Below are positions 31,972 through 43,794 of a DNA stretch of 64,000 nucleotides, piece after piece. A program made the translations under genes and the position numbers. The stretch's first letter is position 1. Each line of letters begins with the position of its first letter. The notes below the pieces were generated by a model. That model worked only from the letters and a program-made list of their open reading frames with translations. It had not been told where the DNA came from and did no database searches. Origin of the DNA: Ovis canadensis (lineage: Eukaryota > Chordata > Mammalia > Artiodactyla > Bovidae). The stretch covers positions 31,884,501 to 31,948,500 of the forward strand of contig NC_091251.1 in assembly GCF_042477335.2 (NCBI RefSeq), in the 5' to 3' direction.

Positions 31972-32178
31972 AGCGTGTGCTCAGTAATGTCTGACTCTTT
32001 TGCAATCCCATGGACTGTAGGTTCCTCTGTCCATGGGATTTGCCAAGCAAGAATAGCTCCAGGGGATCTACCCAACCCAGGGATCAAACCCATTGCATTT
32101 TGCAATGCAAGAAAATGTCTCTTGCATTTCCTGCATTGGTAGGCAGATTCTTTACCACTGCACCCCCTGGAAAGCCCA
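31972..32178 (-). mobile_element. Bov-tA SINE
   Basis: Reversed: 'gctcagtaatgtctgactct', 'ccaacccagggatcaaaccc' and 'ttctttaccactgcaccccc'. A small extra stretch, 'ttttgcaatgcaagaaaatg', is present in the tRNA-like half. Confidence 0.88.
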
Positions 32179-32986
32179 CAAATTGACTGAAGACTCACAA
32201 AACCAGGGAGGACAATTAAGCTGATAAGGATACAGGTGAAAGTGCCTGAACTTGAAAGAGTTAAAAGAAGATACACATGAAGAAACAATAAAAATGTTAA
32301 CATATATATAAGTACTACCTAACATTAGCTGTCTACTCTTTAAAGCCGACACTGTGCTAAATAACAAAGATAATTTAATCTTCATGATAACTCTGCTTTA
32401 CCTTACCCTTTGTGGTCCCAATACTCACAGAACTAGTAGCGTACTTGGTAGAAGATCTGCTTTTGTGGCAAGATATTCAAGTTGAACTTAGACAAGAACT
32501 AAAATTTGTAGAGGGAATAATTTACTTACAAGCAAGAGGAGAATATAAAGAAAGGAGGCACTGTGATTTGGGAGAATCCTAAAATTGCAATGTCACTGAA
32601 ATCTGGGGAAGAAAAGAGTTTCAAGGAGAAGGCATGCTTAATGCGTGGAAGGCTGCAGAGAGCTGACAGTGAAGACTAAAAGTGGAAGCTGATTATGAAA
32701 ACCCACAAGGCTTAGATAAGCTTTGAGAGAGAAGTTTCAGTAGAGTGGTGGTCTCCAGACTATGGCATTAAGGAAGCGAAAACAAGGCATAAAGAAAGAA
32801 ACTCAGCAGCTAAAGACAGCGACCACACCTTCAAGTAGTTCAGAAGCAAGAGGGTGCCACTGAAATGGAAAGACCAAGCATTTCTGACTGCAAAGCAGTA
32901 ACCGCCAGAAGAGCAGAGATTGGAATGAAAGCGACTTGAACTTTACCGAGTAAGCGGGATTTCCAAGAGGCTATTAGGCTGGTTCT
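32179..32986. other. Intron 1 unique DNA
   Basis: About 800 bp with no gene or repeat recognised. Confidence 0.5.
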
Positions 32987-32998
32987 AGGGGCTGGTCC

Positions 32999-33262
32999 CG
33001 GAGAAGGCAATGGCACCCCACTCCAGTACTCTTGCCTGGAAAATCCCATGGACAGAGGAGCCTGGTGGGCTGCAGTCCATGGGGTCGCTAAGGGTCGGAC
33101 ACGACTGAGCGACTTCACTTTCACTTTTCACTTTCATGCATTGGAGAAGGAAATGGCAACCCACTCCAGTGTTCTTGTCTGGAGAATCCCAGGGACGGGG
33201 GAGCAAGGTGGGCTGCCGTCTATGGGGTCACACAGAGTCGGACACGACTGAAGCGACTTAAC
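32999..33262 (+). mobile_element. Bov-A2 dimeric SINE beside ADPGK exon 1
   Basis: Two Bov-A units (33001-33130 and 33141-33262) are joined by 'cactttcatgcattggag'. It is flanked by a 12-bp target duplication with one mismatch: aggggctggtcc at 32987-32998 and aggggttggtcc at 33263-33274. It lies about 300 bp downstream of the exon 1 donor, in intron 1. Confidence 0.95.
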
Positions 33263-33562
33263 AGGGGTTGGTCCTACAGAGACGAGGAAGGTGCAGGGGC
33301 CAGCAGAGAGGAAAAAGCAGTCTGGTGAGCCCCGGTAGCAGTGACAAATGGGGCTCGTCCCAGACGTGCGACGCTTCCAGCCAGGCAGGTAGTGTGGACA
33401 CCAGCACCAAGGGCCCTCCGGGGGACCTCTAGGAACTTGTTTCCACGCCGGCTCTACCTCCCAGCTCCCAAGCCGTCTGACCTCCGCCAAGGCGGCCCCC
33501 AGAGGCCCAGAGCGCCCGCACCTCCTGGAGACACCCAGAGAGGCAGGCCCCGCAGGCACTCA

Positions 33563-33979
<417 letters not shown>

Positions 33980-34020
33980 TTAGCTCTTGGGGGCGCGCGC
34001 GGTTTTGAGTGTCTGAGGGA

Positions 34021-35550
34021 GGTTGGACAAAGGCCATAATGCCTGTCCGGGCGCTGTACCTTTTCCCAGAACTCCATCCGTACCCAAAAATAGAGAGGCA
34101 AGGATCCGTTTGTTTTCCTAGTAGGATAAACCAGACCGATTCTGAAGAAGCGGGTAAACCTCATGTCAGTCCTTGAGCCTGTCGGTGTTCCCATTTGAGC
34201 TGAACCCGCAGTTCCTCAGAGGGGCATAAATCACACTCCCCCTGTTTTAATCGGTCCCTCTGCCCGTCTGTCCATCCTCCATTGTTAGCTAAACTCACCC
34301 TCTTTCAGACCCGGGGCTTGGCGCTCCCCGGAGGAATACGATGGCAGCAGCGCTGCTTGTGAGCCCTTGAGGACAAGAGTGGCAGGGGGATTCTGTCCCT
34401 TTGGAGGGTGACCGAAACCTGCAGCTGCTTGGGGGCGTTTGCCGAGACAGGGGAGTCCGGAGGGATTGTCCTCGCTAGATGATCAGCTTCGAACCTTAAA
34501 ATAACCCTTTGGGGGCGCTATTCCCTTTAACAACCTCAGAACATTCACAAATGCACACAATCTTGTGTACAACACAAGGGGTTCTGGACCTGCGTTAAGA
34601 AACTCTGGTTTCTCCTCTTCTCCCTTGGTAACATGACTTAAACCCAGCAGACCCTGTCTTCACTATGACTCTTCTGTGTGTGAGCCTTGGTTGAGAGTCA
34701 GTGAAGCTAGGCTTGCTGCCAGCTCATTCTCAGCAGTAGTCTTGCCAGGGCCTGGTCTTGTTCCTGGATGGTTTCCACTTTTCCAGTTCTGCTGGCTCCT
34801 GACCTTGGCTCTGCGTCCGATTTTCCACTCTGCTCCTGACCTTTGGACTTGGCAGTGGTTCTTGATTTCTCTAGCTTTGATCTTGGGCATTTGGCTTCAT
34901 TCCCCCAGCATTTCCCCATCCTGGTTTCATCCCCTCCCTGTCTCACCCCACCCAGCCCACCTGACCATAACATCCCTTTCAAAGGAGATGTTCACACAGG
35001 AAGCGATCTGGGCTATTACAGAAAAGAAAGGAGCCAGTGAGATCTGTGTGAAGCTGTCTTCACTAGAGTTACCTGCCCCTTCTCTCACCTCAGGGAGACA
35101 TGCCAGTTAGTTCCCAGAGAAACTGCTCCCCCACATGACCCCCAGTGAGCAGGTTTTCCTACCACCCTGTAAGTGACTGAACCAGCACGTAATTCAAAAG
35201 CAGTGAATTCACTGACTGGCCAGAGAGCACGTCTCTCCACTGAGAATTTGAGCCAAGAGTCGAGAGTCTGTAGCTACTTGGTTTGGGTTGTGGACCTGCA
35301 AGGTCACGTCATGTTGAAGGTTAGATAGGGCCAGTTAAATATATTCCGAAGGTGGAGTTTTAGAGGGGGGAGCTGAGGAAGCTGAGCTGTGGGAAGACAT
35401 GGAGCAAACCAGCTTAGAGGAAGAGGAAAAGTGATGTAAAGAGAAAGCCACCTGGGGCCTTCCCTTCTGGCTCCCAGGAGACTTGCTAAGCTGCCAGCAC
35501 TTTGTACTGAATTCTGCTTTTTCCTAGGCCTGCCAGAACTTTTCCCCCCT
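34021..35550. other. Region upstream of the ADPGK promoter, no gene recognised
   Basis: Moderately G+C-rich to 34500. A long plus-strand open frame at 34676-35110 starts at GTG, has no recognisable domain and lies in repetitive-sounding wording (ctcctgaccttggctctg), so I do not call it. A divergent noncoding transcript from the ADPGK island could cover this stretch, but nothing in the sequence proves one. Confidence 0.5.
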
Positions 35551-35554
35551 CTAG

Positions 35555-35690
35555 TTTTATTGAGATATAATTGGCATATAACATTGTACAAGTTTAAGGT
35601 GTACTACACATACATTTTGTGCAATGATTACCACAAAAAGTTTAGTGAACATTTATTACCTACATAACAATTTTCTTTTTTTTTTTTCTT
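35555..35690 (-). repeat. L1 3' UTR fragment
   Basis: 'tattgagatataattggcat' and 'taaggtgtactacacatac' are the reverse complement of a common L1 3' UTR stretch. It ends in T-rich sequence. Confidence 0.65.
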
Positions 35691-35961
35691 GTAGGACTTT
35701 TAAGATCTACTCTATTAGCAACATTCAAATATTTCATACTAGAATTTGAGGTTTACTCACAGAGGCAAAGCTGAGACAGGCTGGAATCTGGGAAATGTCT
35801 CCTCCCCTCCTCCTGGAGAAACAGAATACAAAGAAACTGTGAGGGACTAAAAATAACTGTGTACATGGGGAGTCAGGCAAATTATGAACTATAAGATACA
35901 AAAAGGCTGAAACAACCGCCACTTCTTGTTTTAAATTTAATTTTTTAAAACATATTTTTTA

Positions 35962-36175
35962 TTGAAAGTGAGTGTTAGTTGCTCAGTGGTGTCTGACTCT
36001 GTAACTCCATGAATTGTAGCCTGCCAGGCTCCTCTTGTCCATGGCATTTCCCAGGCAAGAATACTGGAGTGGGTAGCCATTCGCTTCTCCAGGGGATCTT
36101 CCCTACCCAGGGATTGAATCCAGGTCTCCTATATTGTAGACAGATTCTTTACCGGCTGAACCACCAGGGAAGCAC
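35962..36175 (-). mobile_element. Bov-tA SINE
   Basis: Reversed: 'agttgctcagtggtgtctga', 'aagaatactggagtgggtag' and 'gctgaaccaccagggaagca'. Confidence 0.92.
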
Positions 36176-36183
36176 CGCCCCCC

Positions 36184-36450
36184 ACCACCTTGTTTTAAAT
36201 TGAAGTGTAGTTGAATTACAGTGCTGTATTAATTACTCATACATAGCAAAGGGACTCAGTTGTTCATACATAATATGTACATTCTTTTTCATATTCTTTT
36301 CCATTATGGCTTACCTCAGGATATTGAGTATAGTTCCCTGTGCTATACTGTAGGACCTTGTTGTTTATCCATCCTATATACACCAGTTTGCATCTGCTAA
36401 TCCCAAACTCCCAATCCAACCCTCTCCCATTCTCCTTCCCTTTGCCAGCT
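36184..36450 (-). repeat. Artiodactyl L1 3' UTR fragment
   Basis: 'attgaagtgtagttgaatta', 'ttccctgtgctatactgtag' and 'gaccttgttgtttatccatc' are the reversed L1 3' UTR. Confidence 0.85.
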
Positions 36451-36810
36451 GCCACTTCTGAGGTGCTGGGAGCCAAACCAGAGTACTGAATGTGATCCCT
36501 GCACACAGCACCACAAAGAGGGTGGGCAAACCACCTGAGCCAACCTTCCAACGAGACCCACCAGTCCACCCTTACCCTTACCCCCCTTAAGGGACCAGCT
36601 CACTCGTCCTCCCTTAGAGAGCCAGCAAAGACATCTGTTACTTGTTTTCACTGCCTTGTGCTACATCATGAGTTCCAGTAAAGCCTTGCCTGGATTTCTT
36701 GTCTGGCCTCTTATTAATTTCTGTAGATTAAAGAGTTCAAGAACCCAGGCTGGTAACAAACAACAGCAGCTTGAACAAAACGGAAGTTGATTTCTCCTGT
36801 AAAAGTCCAA

Positions 36811-36926
36811 GGGGACTTCCTTGGCGGTTCAGTGGTTAAGGCTCTGAGCTTCACGATGCAGGGGCCTTGGATTGGATCCCTGATTGGAGAACTAAGATCC
36901 CACATTCCACAAGGTGCAGCTAAAAA
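36811..36926 (+). mobile_element. Bov-tA/CHR SINE 5' fragment
   Basis: 'ggggacttccttggcggttc' through 'gatccctgattggagaacta', then an A-run. Confidence 0.85.
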
Positions 36927-37668
36927 AAGTCCAAACAGGGTGCTAGTACTGTGTGGGCAACTGCAGCAAGCCAGAGATAGATGCTCTGTGCTCCTATTGG
37001 TTGGTGGTTCAGTGTCAGTTTGCATTGTGGGTGGTGGTGGGGTTGGACATGGTACTCATCTAATTCTGAGAATTAGAGGCAGGAGCTGCAGGAATTGCAG
37101 AATATGAGTGAGCGTTGCCCGTCGTGGTGGAGCTTGTTGGGGCTTCTGGTCTCATACCAGTCACAGGGGCCTTGATTCCTTCTACTCCTCACTAAGGGCT
37201 CAGGGGCAGGCATTCAGTGTTCTTGGCACTACAGTTCCTCTTGAAAGATTTCATTAGTGAGCAATAGTCATTTCAGATTTTGATCATCGATCTGTTTAAT
37301 GACTCTGGAATGCTTTACAAGCCAATTGTTTTTCTTGAAGTTAGATTTCTGGGGCAGTTATACAAAACAGCCCTAAGTGGATAGGTGGGGCTGCCCAGTT
37401 CTGAACAAATAGAAAAGGACTGTACAAGCCTCAAGGCACCCCTCCCCCAACCCAAATTGCTTCCAGACATGGCCTTTGTTATTGGTTATCTCTCTGAGGA
37501 CCTTGAAGTGAGAGCAAAAAGCAACTTTATTTCAGAAAATTCAGAGGCAGATGGAGGCTACAGGTGTCCCACCCAAGACCCTGACCTGGAAGGCCAAGGA
37601 GCAGATCCCATATTTATATAAGGAGTTAGCAGAGTCCTGTCAGTCCCAAATTAGCTTAAGGCAAGGTC
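36927..37668. other. Intergenic DNA, no gene recognised
   Basis: A short GGTGGTGGTGGGG run lies at 37029-37043. Otherwise it is unique DNA. Confidence 0.5.
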
Positions 37669-37868
37669 TTCCTTGATGGCTCAGAGGGTAAAGACTCTGC
37701 CTACAATGTGGGAGACCAGTTTTGATCCCTGGGTTGGGAAGATCCCCTGGAGAAGGGCATGGCTACCCACTCCAGCGTTCTTGCCTGGAGAATCCCATGG
37801 ACAGAGGAGCCTGGAGGGCTGCAGTCCATGGGGTCGCAAAGAGCTGGACACGACTGAGCCACTAACAC
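37669..37868 (+). mobile_element. Bov-tA SINE
   Basis: 'gtcttccttgatggctcaga', 'gatccctgggttgggaagat' and 'gctggacacgactgagccac'. Confidence 0.93.
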
Positions 37869-38672
37869 AGGCACAGTCCTTAGCCATGACATAGCCACCA
37901 GCCAGCGCACAACCCATGTGACCTGAAAGGTTTTAAGAAGCAAGTTTGTTCCCACATTTGGAATAGAAACTAAAGTAGGACCAAACAGGCCTCATGAAAG
38001 CTGGGATAACCCACTTTTCCCATCATTTCAAGCCTCTAGGGTTTGATCCAAGGTGCTCGCTGAAGTCCATACCGTGTCAAGGCCTTTGCTGTTACCGGGG
38101 ACATCGCCCAACACAGGTCACACCCAAAGGCCAGCATCAGAGCACAGCTTTGACGGTTATAGAAAACTCCTAGGAGACAAAAGAGAAGAAATAAAGGGTC
38201 CTGGGATCTGAAAAGAGCAGGCTTTGTGTCTGGAGCCAGAGCTCTCAGGCTGTCAGACATCCTCCTCCCTAAGCTGCATCAGGAGGAAACCAGCAAAACA
38301 GAGGCTGGGCTGCTGCATGGGGCGCAGCGGCGCCCTTGGAGGCACAGGAGCTGGGTGACAAGAACGGTGGCAGAAAAGCAGTGAAGAGAGGTGTGCTGGT
38401 TCCTTGCCAGTGACCAAACCTTGCTGCATGGATTGGGAGCTTCTTAGTGTGTGGGGATGTAACGGTGCAGTGGTCCTACGTTTACACTTCAGGATGAATT
38501 GCTCGGAGAGAGTGCTGAGCAGGGGGAAGCGGGAGGTGCAGTGCTTCTGTCTGGCGGGGACCCAAGAGCTTCACAGGGCAAACTAGTCAGCATGCAGGGG
38601 AAGCGCGGGCGGGTCCCATGGTGCTCTCTGGACACTTCAGGCTCCTTGGAATACTGCCATCACGCTGCCTGG
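37869..38672. other. Intergenic unique DNA
   Basis: About 800 bp with no gene or repeat recognised. Confidence 0.5.
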
Positions 38673-38673
38673 G

Positions 38674-38905
38674 CACTTCCCTGGTGGTCTAGGGGTTAAG
38701 AATCTGCTTTCCAATGCAGGGGCTCGGGTTTGATCCCTGGTCGGGGAACTAAGATTCCACATGCCGTGGGGCAACTAGGCCCCTGTGCTGTAGTTACCCA
38801 CCCCATGCGCCACAACTAGAAAGCCCTCACACGGCAGTGAAGATCCCGTGTGCCTCAACTAAGACCCAACACAGGCGAATACATATATAAATATTTTTAA
38901 AAATA
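38674..38905 (+). mobile_element. CHR-type tRNA SINE
   Basis: 'gcacttccctggtggtctag', 'gatccctggtcggggaacta', 'gcctcaactaagacccaaca', and an A/T-rich tail with (ATA)-like repeats. Confidence 0.92.
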
Positions 38906-39431
38906 GACAAACACTGCCTGTGCAGCCCTTTTGTGTGTACAGGCCCTCCTGCTTGGTGTTCCTCTGCAGGCCGTGTCCGCCAGCCCTGTCAAGCATCATG
39001 TAGTATATGCTATAGTTCTGATTTGGGTTCTGATACCCTTGCAGCATATGTTTGGAAGGAAATGGAAACTGTGCCTTTAAACTGCATTTCCTTCTTAATT
39101 CAAGAACCTCAACTGTTCTTGAAGCATTCTGCCTTCGAGTGTTGTTTTCCAAACTAAAATAAAGAAAAAAAGTAAATGAAAGGAAGCAAAAACTGATCTG
39201 GCAGGACACCTCTGCTATCCAGTCGTCAGGGTCCCAGACTTGTTCTGTCTTTTGCTCTGCCATCTCTAGGGCACAGCAGAAAGGCGGGAGTCCATGATGA
39301 CAAAATCATGATGGCTTTGAAAGAATCAAATCAGGGCTCTGAAAGAAAGGAGAGGCAGTGAATGCTTGTTGCCAGGCAACCACCAGTTTCTACTTAAATG
39401 GAGAGATTGTGGGGCTTGATGCCTGTGTTTT

Positions 39432-39577
39432 GTTTTTCTTTTTTTTTCCAGTTGTTGTTTGTTTTTGGCCAAATTACGTGGCATGAGGGGGATCTTAGAT
39501 CCCAGACCAGGGATTGATCCCATGGGTGCTGCATTAGAAGTGAGGAGTCTTAACCACTGAGCCAGCAGGGAAGTCCC
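39432..39577 (-). mobile_element. CHR-type SINE fragment
   Basis: Reversed: 'agaccagggattgatcccat' and 'ctgagccagcagggaagtcc'. Confidence 0.88.
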
Positions 39578-39589
39578 TAATGCTTGGTT

Positions 39590-39690
39590 TTAAAACTTCA
39601 CTTCTGCCATCCACTGTCTGTGCGACCTCAGGCAAGTCATTTAACTTTTCTGTTCCTCAGTTTCTTTACCTACAAAATAATTCCTACGTT
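39590..39690 (+). repeat. MIR fragment
   Basis: 'tgtgcgacctcaggcaagtc' and 'atttaacttttctgttcctc' match the MIR core. Confidence 0.75.
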
Positions 39691-39899
39691 ACCAAATGGT
39701 TGTGGGCGGTAGAGTTATCCTCAAAGAGCCTACCACACGTCTGCTACAGGTTGACACGTGCCCAAGCACTCCCTGCCATTGCTCTGATTGGTTCTTGAGA
39801 ACTGTGTTTAATTTTCTTCTCAGGCCTCCTGGACTGCCACTGTCTGACTTTAAGGACGATTGGCATCTCTGCACAGATCACTGTACAGTGACCTTTTCT

Positions 39900-41372
39900 A
39901 ATTTTTAGCTGCTCAGCACCTATGCAATATTCCGCTGAATGAAAATATGGCAGTTCATTTATCAACTTTACTGTGTGTAGGACATTTGTAATTTTCCCAG
40001 TGTTTTCCTAATATGTATAATACTGCTCTGCACACACTTCTGATATACATATACAGATGCTCCTTTAGGGTATACATTAAGAGTGAAATTTCTGAGTCAT
40101 ATGCTAACCCTTGTCCTCCTCAACTTTACTAGATAATATAAGACATCTTTCCAAGTGGTCCATCAGTTTACCCTCCCACTGGCAGCATATGAGTTTCTCT
40201 TGCTCCAAATACATAACAATAGATTCTTAAAAATTTGCCATTTTATCGGATGTGCAGTGGTGTCTTACTGCGGTTTTGACAAGGTTTCATCTATTAGTTG
40301 TGAATATCTTTTCCTCCACCCCTGTCGCTTGTCTTTTCATTCTTTTCATAATAGCCTTAGTGAATAAAGTTCTTAATTTTACTGTAGTTAATAGTTTCTT
40401 CCTTTTTATTGTTGCCTTCGCCTTTGTCATTGGTACTTTTTGTTACTGTTTTTAGAAATATTTCCTTACTTGAGGTCATGAAAATAAATATTCCCCTATT
40501 CTCCTTTTCAGAGGTGTAAGTTTTTATGTTTCATGTTTATATGTTAAATCCACTTTGAAATTGATTTGCGTATTTTGTGGCGGGAATTTTTATAAGTACC
40601 CAATTGGCACAGTGCCTTTTATTGGTCATTTCTCAACAACTCTGCATTCCCACCTTTGTCCAATATCAATTATCTGCATATACGTGGATCTGTTTTGAGG
40701 CCCTTTATTCTGCTCCATTGGTCTATTCATTTATCCTCATACCAGCACCTCACTATTTTGATATGAGAATGTAAATTTTTTAACCTTAGTTTGCAAGAGC
40801 AGCTTGGCTATCCTTGGCCTTCTTTTAATTCCTGAATACATTTTCAAATTGACTTGTCAACAACAACAACAACAAAACAAAACCAAGAAAACAGTTAAGA
40901 CTTTCATCAGTTTCATTTGTGGAGGATTGACATCTTTTCATTATTGAGTTGTATTTCCTAAGACTACAATATGTCCATTTATTTATTTAGACCTACTTAA
41001 ATGTTTTGCATAATGTAAACTTTTATGTGTAGAAGCTTTGCATATTTTTAGCATGATTTACTTCTAGGTGCTTGGGATTTTTAGTGCCTTTATTGAGATA
41101 AAATTAGCATACAATAAACTTCACAATAGAGTATACAATTTAATAAGTTTACCCTGTATACACATCCCAAACCATCATTACAACTCAGATAATAAGCATA
41201 TCCATCACCCTGAAGGATTCCTCATGTCCACCCTCTCATCCCTTCCTGCCCAGACATCCCTGCTTCCTACTCCGTACCTAGGCAACTGATGACATACTTT
41301 CTGTTGCTATCAGTCAGTTTATACTTTCCAGAATTTTATATAAATAAAAGCATACAGTATGTGCTAGTGTGT
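39900..41372 (-). repeat. Old L1M 3' UTR and 3' end block
   Basis: A long reversed L1 remnant: 'tttagggtatacattaagag', 'ctcccactggcagcatatga', 'ttgccattttatcggatgtg', then a second stretch from 41084, 'cctttattgagataaaatta', with 'caatttaataagtttaccc'. It includes a (CAA)n stretch at 40860-40880. Confidence 0.75.
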
Positions 41373-41374
41373 AT

Positions 41375-41600
41375 CAATAGTGGGTGGGGCTAGTGGTAAA
41401 GAACCTGCCTGCCACTGTAGGAGACCTAAGAGATGCAGGTTGGATCCCTGGGTTGGGAGGATCCTCTGGAGGAGGGCATGGCCACCCACTCCAGCATTCT
41501 TGCCTAGAGAATCCCATGGACAGAGGAACCTGATAGGCTACAGTCCACAGGGTTGCACAGTCAGACACGACTGAAGCGACTTAGCATGCAGACTGTAGTG
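41375..41600 (+). mobile_element. Bov-tA SINE
   Basis: 'gtggtaaagaacctgcctgc', 'gatccctgggttgggaggat' and 'cagacacgactgaagcgact'. A repeat of the flanking words 'agtgtgtatcaatag' (about 41366-41380 and 41596-41611) is the target duplication. Confidence 0.93.
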
Positions 41601-41630
41601 TGTATCAATAGTTAATTGCTTTGGGGACTT

Positions 41631-41832
41631 CCCTGGTGGTCCAGTGGCTAAGACTACACTCTCCCAATGCAGGGGGTTCCATACCTGGGCAGGAAACTGG
41701 ATCCCACATGCTGCAAACAAAAGTTTACATGCCACAATTAAAGATCTCGCATGCTGCAATGAAGATGGAAGATCCTGAATGCTGCAACTAAGACCCAGTC
41801 AAATACATAAATGAATATTTAAAAAAATAAGT
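41631..41832 (+). mobile_element. CHR-type SINE
   Basis: 'ggacttccctggtggtccag' through 'gctgcaactaagacccagtc', then an A-rich tail. It lies just downstream of another SINE. Confidence 0.9.
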
Positions 41833-41977
41833 TAACTGCTTTTAAAAGAACTTTTCTACTTTGAAATAGTTATAGATTCACGGGAAGCCACAAAACGATG
41901 GTTCAGAGAAGTCCTCTGGACCCTTCACCCAGATTCTCCCTTGGATCTCTGCCTGCCTGGTTGCTTGCTGCCATCCA

Positions 41978-42182
41978 TGTGCGTGTGCATGCTCGGTCAC
42001 TCAGCCATGTCCAGCTCTTTGTGACCCCACAGAATGTAACCCACCAGGCTTCTCTGTCTGTGGGATTTTCCAGGCAAGAATATTGGAGTGGGTGGCTACT
42101 TCCTTCTCCAGGGGAACTTCTCAACCCAGGGATTGAACCTGGGTCTCTTGCATCTCCTGCACTGTAGGTGGAGTCTTTCATT
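41978..42182 (-). mobile_element. Bov-tA SINE
   Basis: Reversed: 'catgtccagctctttgtgac', 'gaatattggagtgggtggct' and 'gggattgaacctgggtctct'. Confidence 0.92.
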
Positions 42183-42199
42183 CATCTCTCTGCTCAAAT

Positions 42200-42430
42200 A
42201 CAGCCTGCTCACACAGAGCTTCCCTGAGCAGCCAATGTAACATCATGAGCCTGGAGGACTCTCACCTTTCCCTCTGCTTTATGTCTAGAACTTATTCATA
42301 TCTGATTCTCTAGTTTGTTTATTGTGATCTCATCCAATTAGAATATGAATTCTGTGAAAACAGGGACCTTGTCTGTCCTAGTCAGTGACTAGAATAGTGC
42401 CTGGCATTCAATAAATACTTGTTGAATAAT
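42200..42430 (+). repeat. L2 LINE 3' end
   Basis: 'gaatatgaattctgtgaaaa', 'cagggaccttgtctgtccta' and 'ttcaataaatacttgttgaa' match the L2 terminus. Confidence 0.7.
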
Positions 42431-42689
42431 AACAGATCTTTCAGCAACTGCACAATACGAATATTGTTCTCTCCATGTCACAGATGAGAAACTGAGACAG
42501 ATTATGTGACTTGCCCCAAACCGCAGTTGGTGGTGGTGGGGTGGACGTTGGGTGCTGAGATTTGAATCTCTGATTTCTAAAGACACACTACCTTCTCTTC
42601 TTAAAAGAATTCTGAAACAGGAAGCAGGGCAGAATGAAGGCGACTGCATCTATCTCCTTAACAGTAGCTCTCTCTCTTTTTTTTTTTTT

Positions 42690-43020
42690 TCCTTTTTATA
42701 ACTTTATTTTTATTTTTGGCTGTGGCAGCTCTTCTTTGCTGCACAAGCTTTTCTCCAGTTGCAGTGATCTGGGGCTACTCTCTAGTTGTGGTGTGCAGGC
42801 TTCTCGTTGCAGTGGCTTCTCTTGCTGTGGAACATGGGCTCTGTGGCTTGTGGACTTCAGTAGTTGTGGTGTGTGTGGGCTGTAGCGCACAGGCTCAGTA
42901 GTTGTGGCGCACGGGCTTAGCTACTTCTTGGCATGGGGAATCTTCCCTTATCAGGGATCAAACTCGCATCTTCTGCATTGGCAGGCAGATTCTTTACCAC
43001 TAAGCCACCAGGGAAGCCCA
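42690..43020 (-). mobile_element. CHR-type SINE, near full length
   Basis: Reversed: it starts at a T-rich tail, then has 'ttttctccagttgcagtgat', repeated 'agttgtggtgtg' words, and ends 'ctaagccaccagggaagccc'. Confidence 0.93.
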
Positions 43021-43355
43021 ATGGCTCTTCTTAATACCACAGACTTAGACCCTAGTGCCAGGCCATGGGTAGCGAACAGCCCAAGTGGTCAATTTTTGGG
43101 GTCACTGGCCTCAGTAGCAGTGGCAGGGCCTGCAGGTCCCATTGTGGATGTTATTTCCCTACCTCCCAAAAAGGGCAGGCAATTCATCCCCCCTCATGTT
43201 TATATTTTTCTTTTTGTTAATGAATTAATATTTCCAGCAATTTACTTCTAAACCATTCTTTAAAAGGTCATCTAAATCTTTAAAGGGCCATTATAGTTCA
43301 TTACAACCTATTGCAAACTGATTTCTTTAAACAATCCGTTGCTGATGCTGAAACT

Positions 43356-43358
43356 ATA

Positions 43359-43391
<33 letters not shown>

Positions 43392-43392
43392 A
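43356..43392 (+). repeat. (TA)n followed by (T)n
   Basis: About 24 bp of TA repeats running directly into about 15 T. Confidence 0.92.
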
Positions 43393-43417
43393 GTTTTTGG
43401 CACTATGTACTCAGATG

Positions 43418-43612
43418 CTAGGAGGGATTGGGGGCAGGAGGAGAAGGGGACGACAGAGGATGAGATGGCTGGATGGCATCACCGACTCGATGGACGTGAG
43501 TTTGAGTGAACTCCGGGAGTTGCTGATGGACAGGGAGGCCTGACGTGCTGCAATTCATGGGGTCGCAGTCGGACATGACTGAGCAACTGAACTGAACTGA
43601 ACTGAACTGTTT
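43418..43612 (+). mobile_element. BovB 3' end, strongly 5'-truncated
   Basis: 'ggattgggggcaggaggaga' through 'atggctggatggcatcaccg' to the (ACTGA) tail repeated four times at 43588-43610. Only about 195 bp of the roughly 3.2-kb element remains. It lies directly downstream of a (TA)n(T)n tract. Confidence 0.93.
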
Positions 43613-43794
43613 AGAACAATAGAGAATAACTTTTCAAATAAAAACTGGGTGATACAGTGGAAAAATACTGGGTAATACATTGGCAAAACTATTTTCACAC
43701 GTAAAAATTCTGCATATCTTCAATTAAGGTTTATGAAAAAGTTAATTTCAAAAAAGATACAAGCTTCATAAGTCATGATGAAAGTTAGCTGGCT

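Noticed and set aside
34676..35110. 144-codon plus-strand open frame upstream of ADPGK
   Set aside because: It starts with GTG, has no domain or splice context and lies in low-complexity-like wording. Frames of this length occur by chance in G+C-richer DNA.
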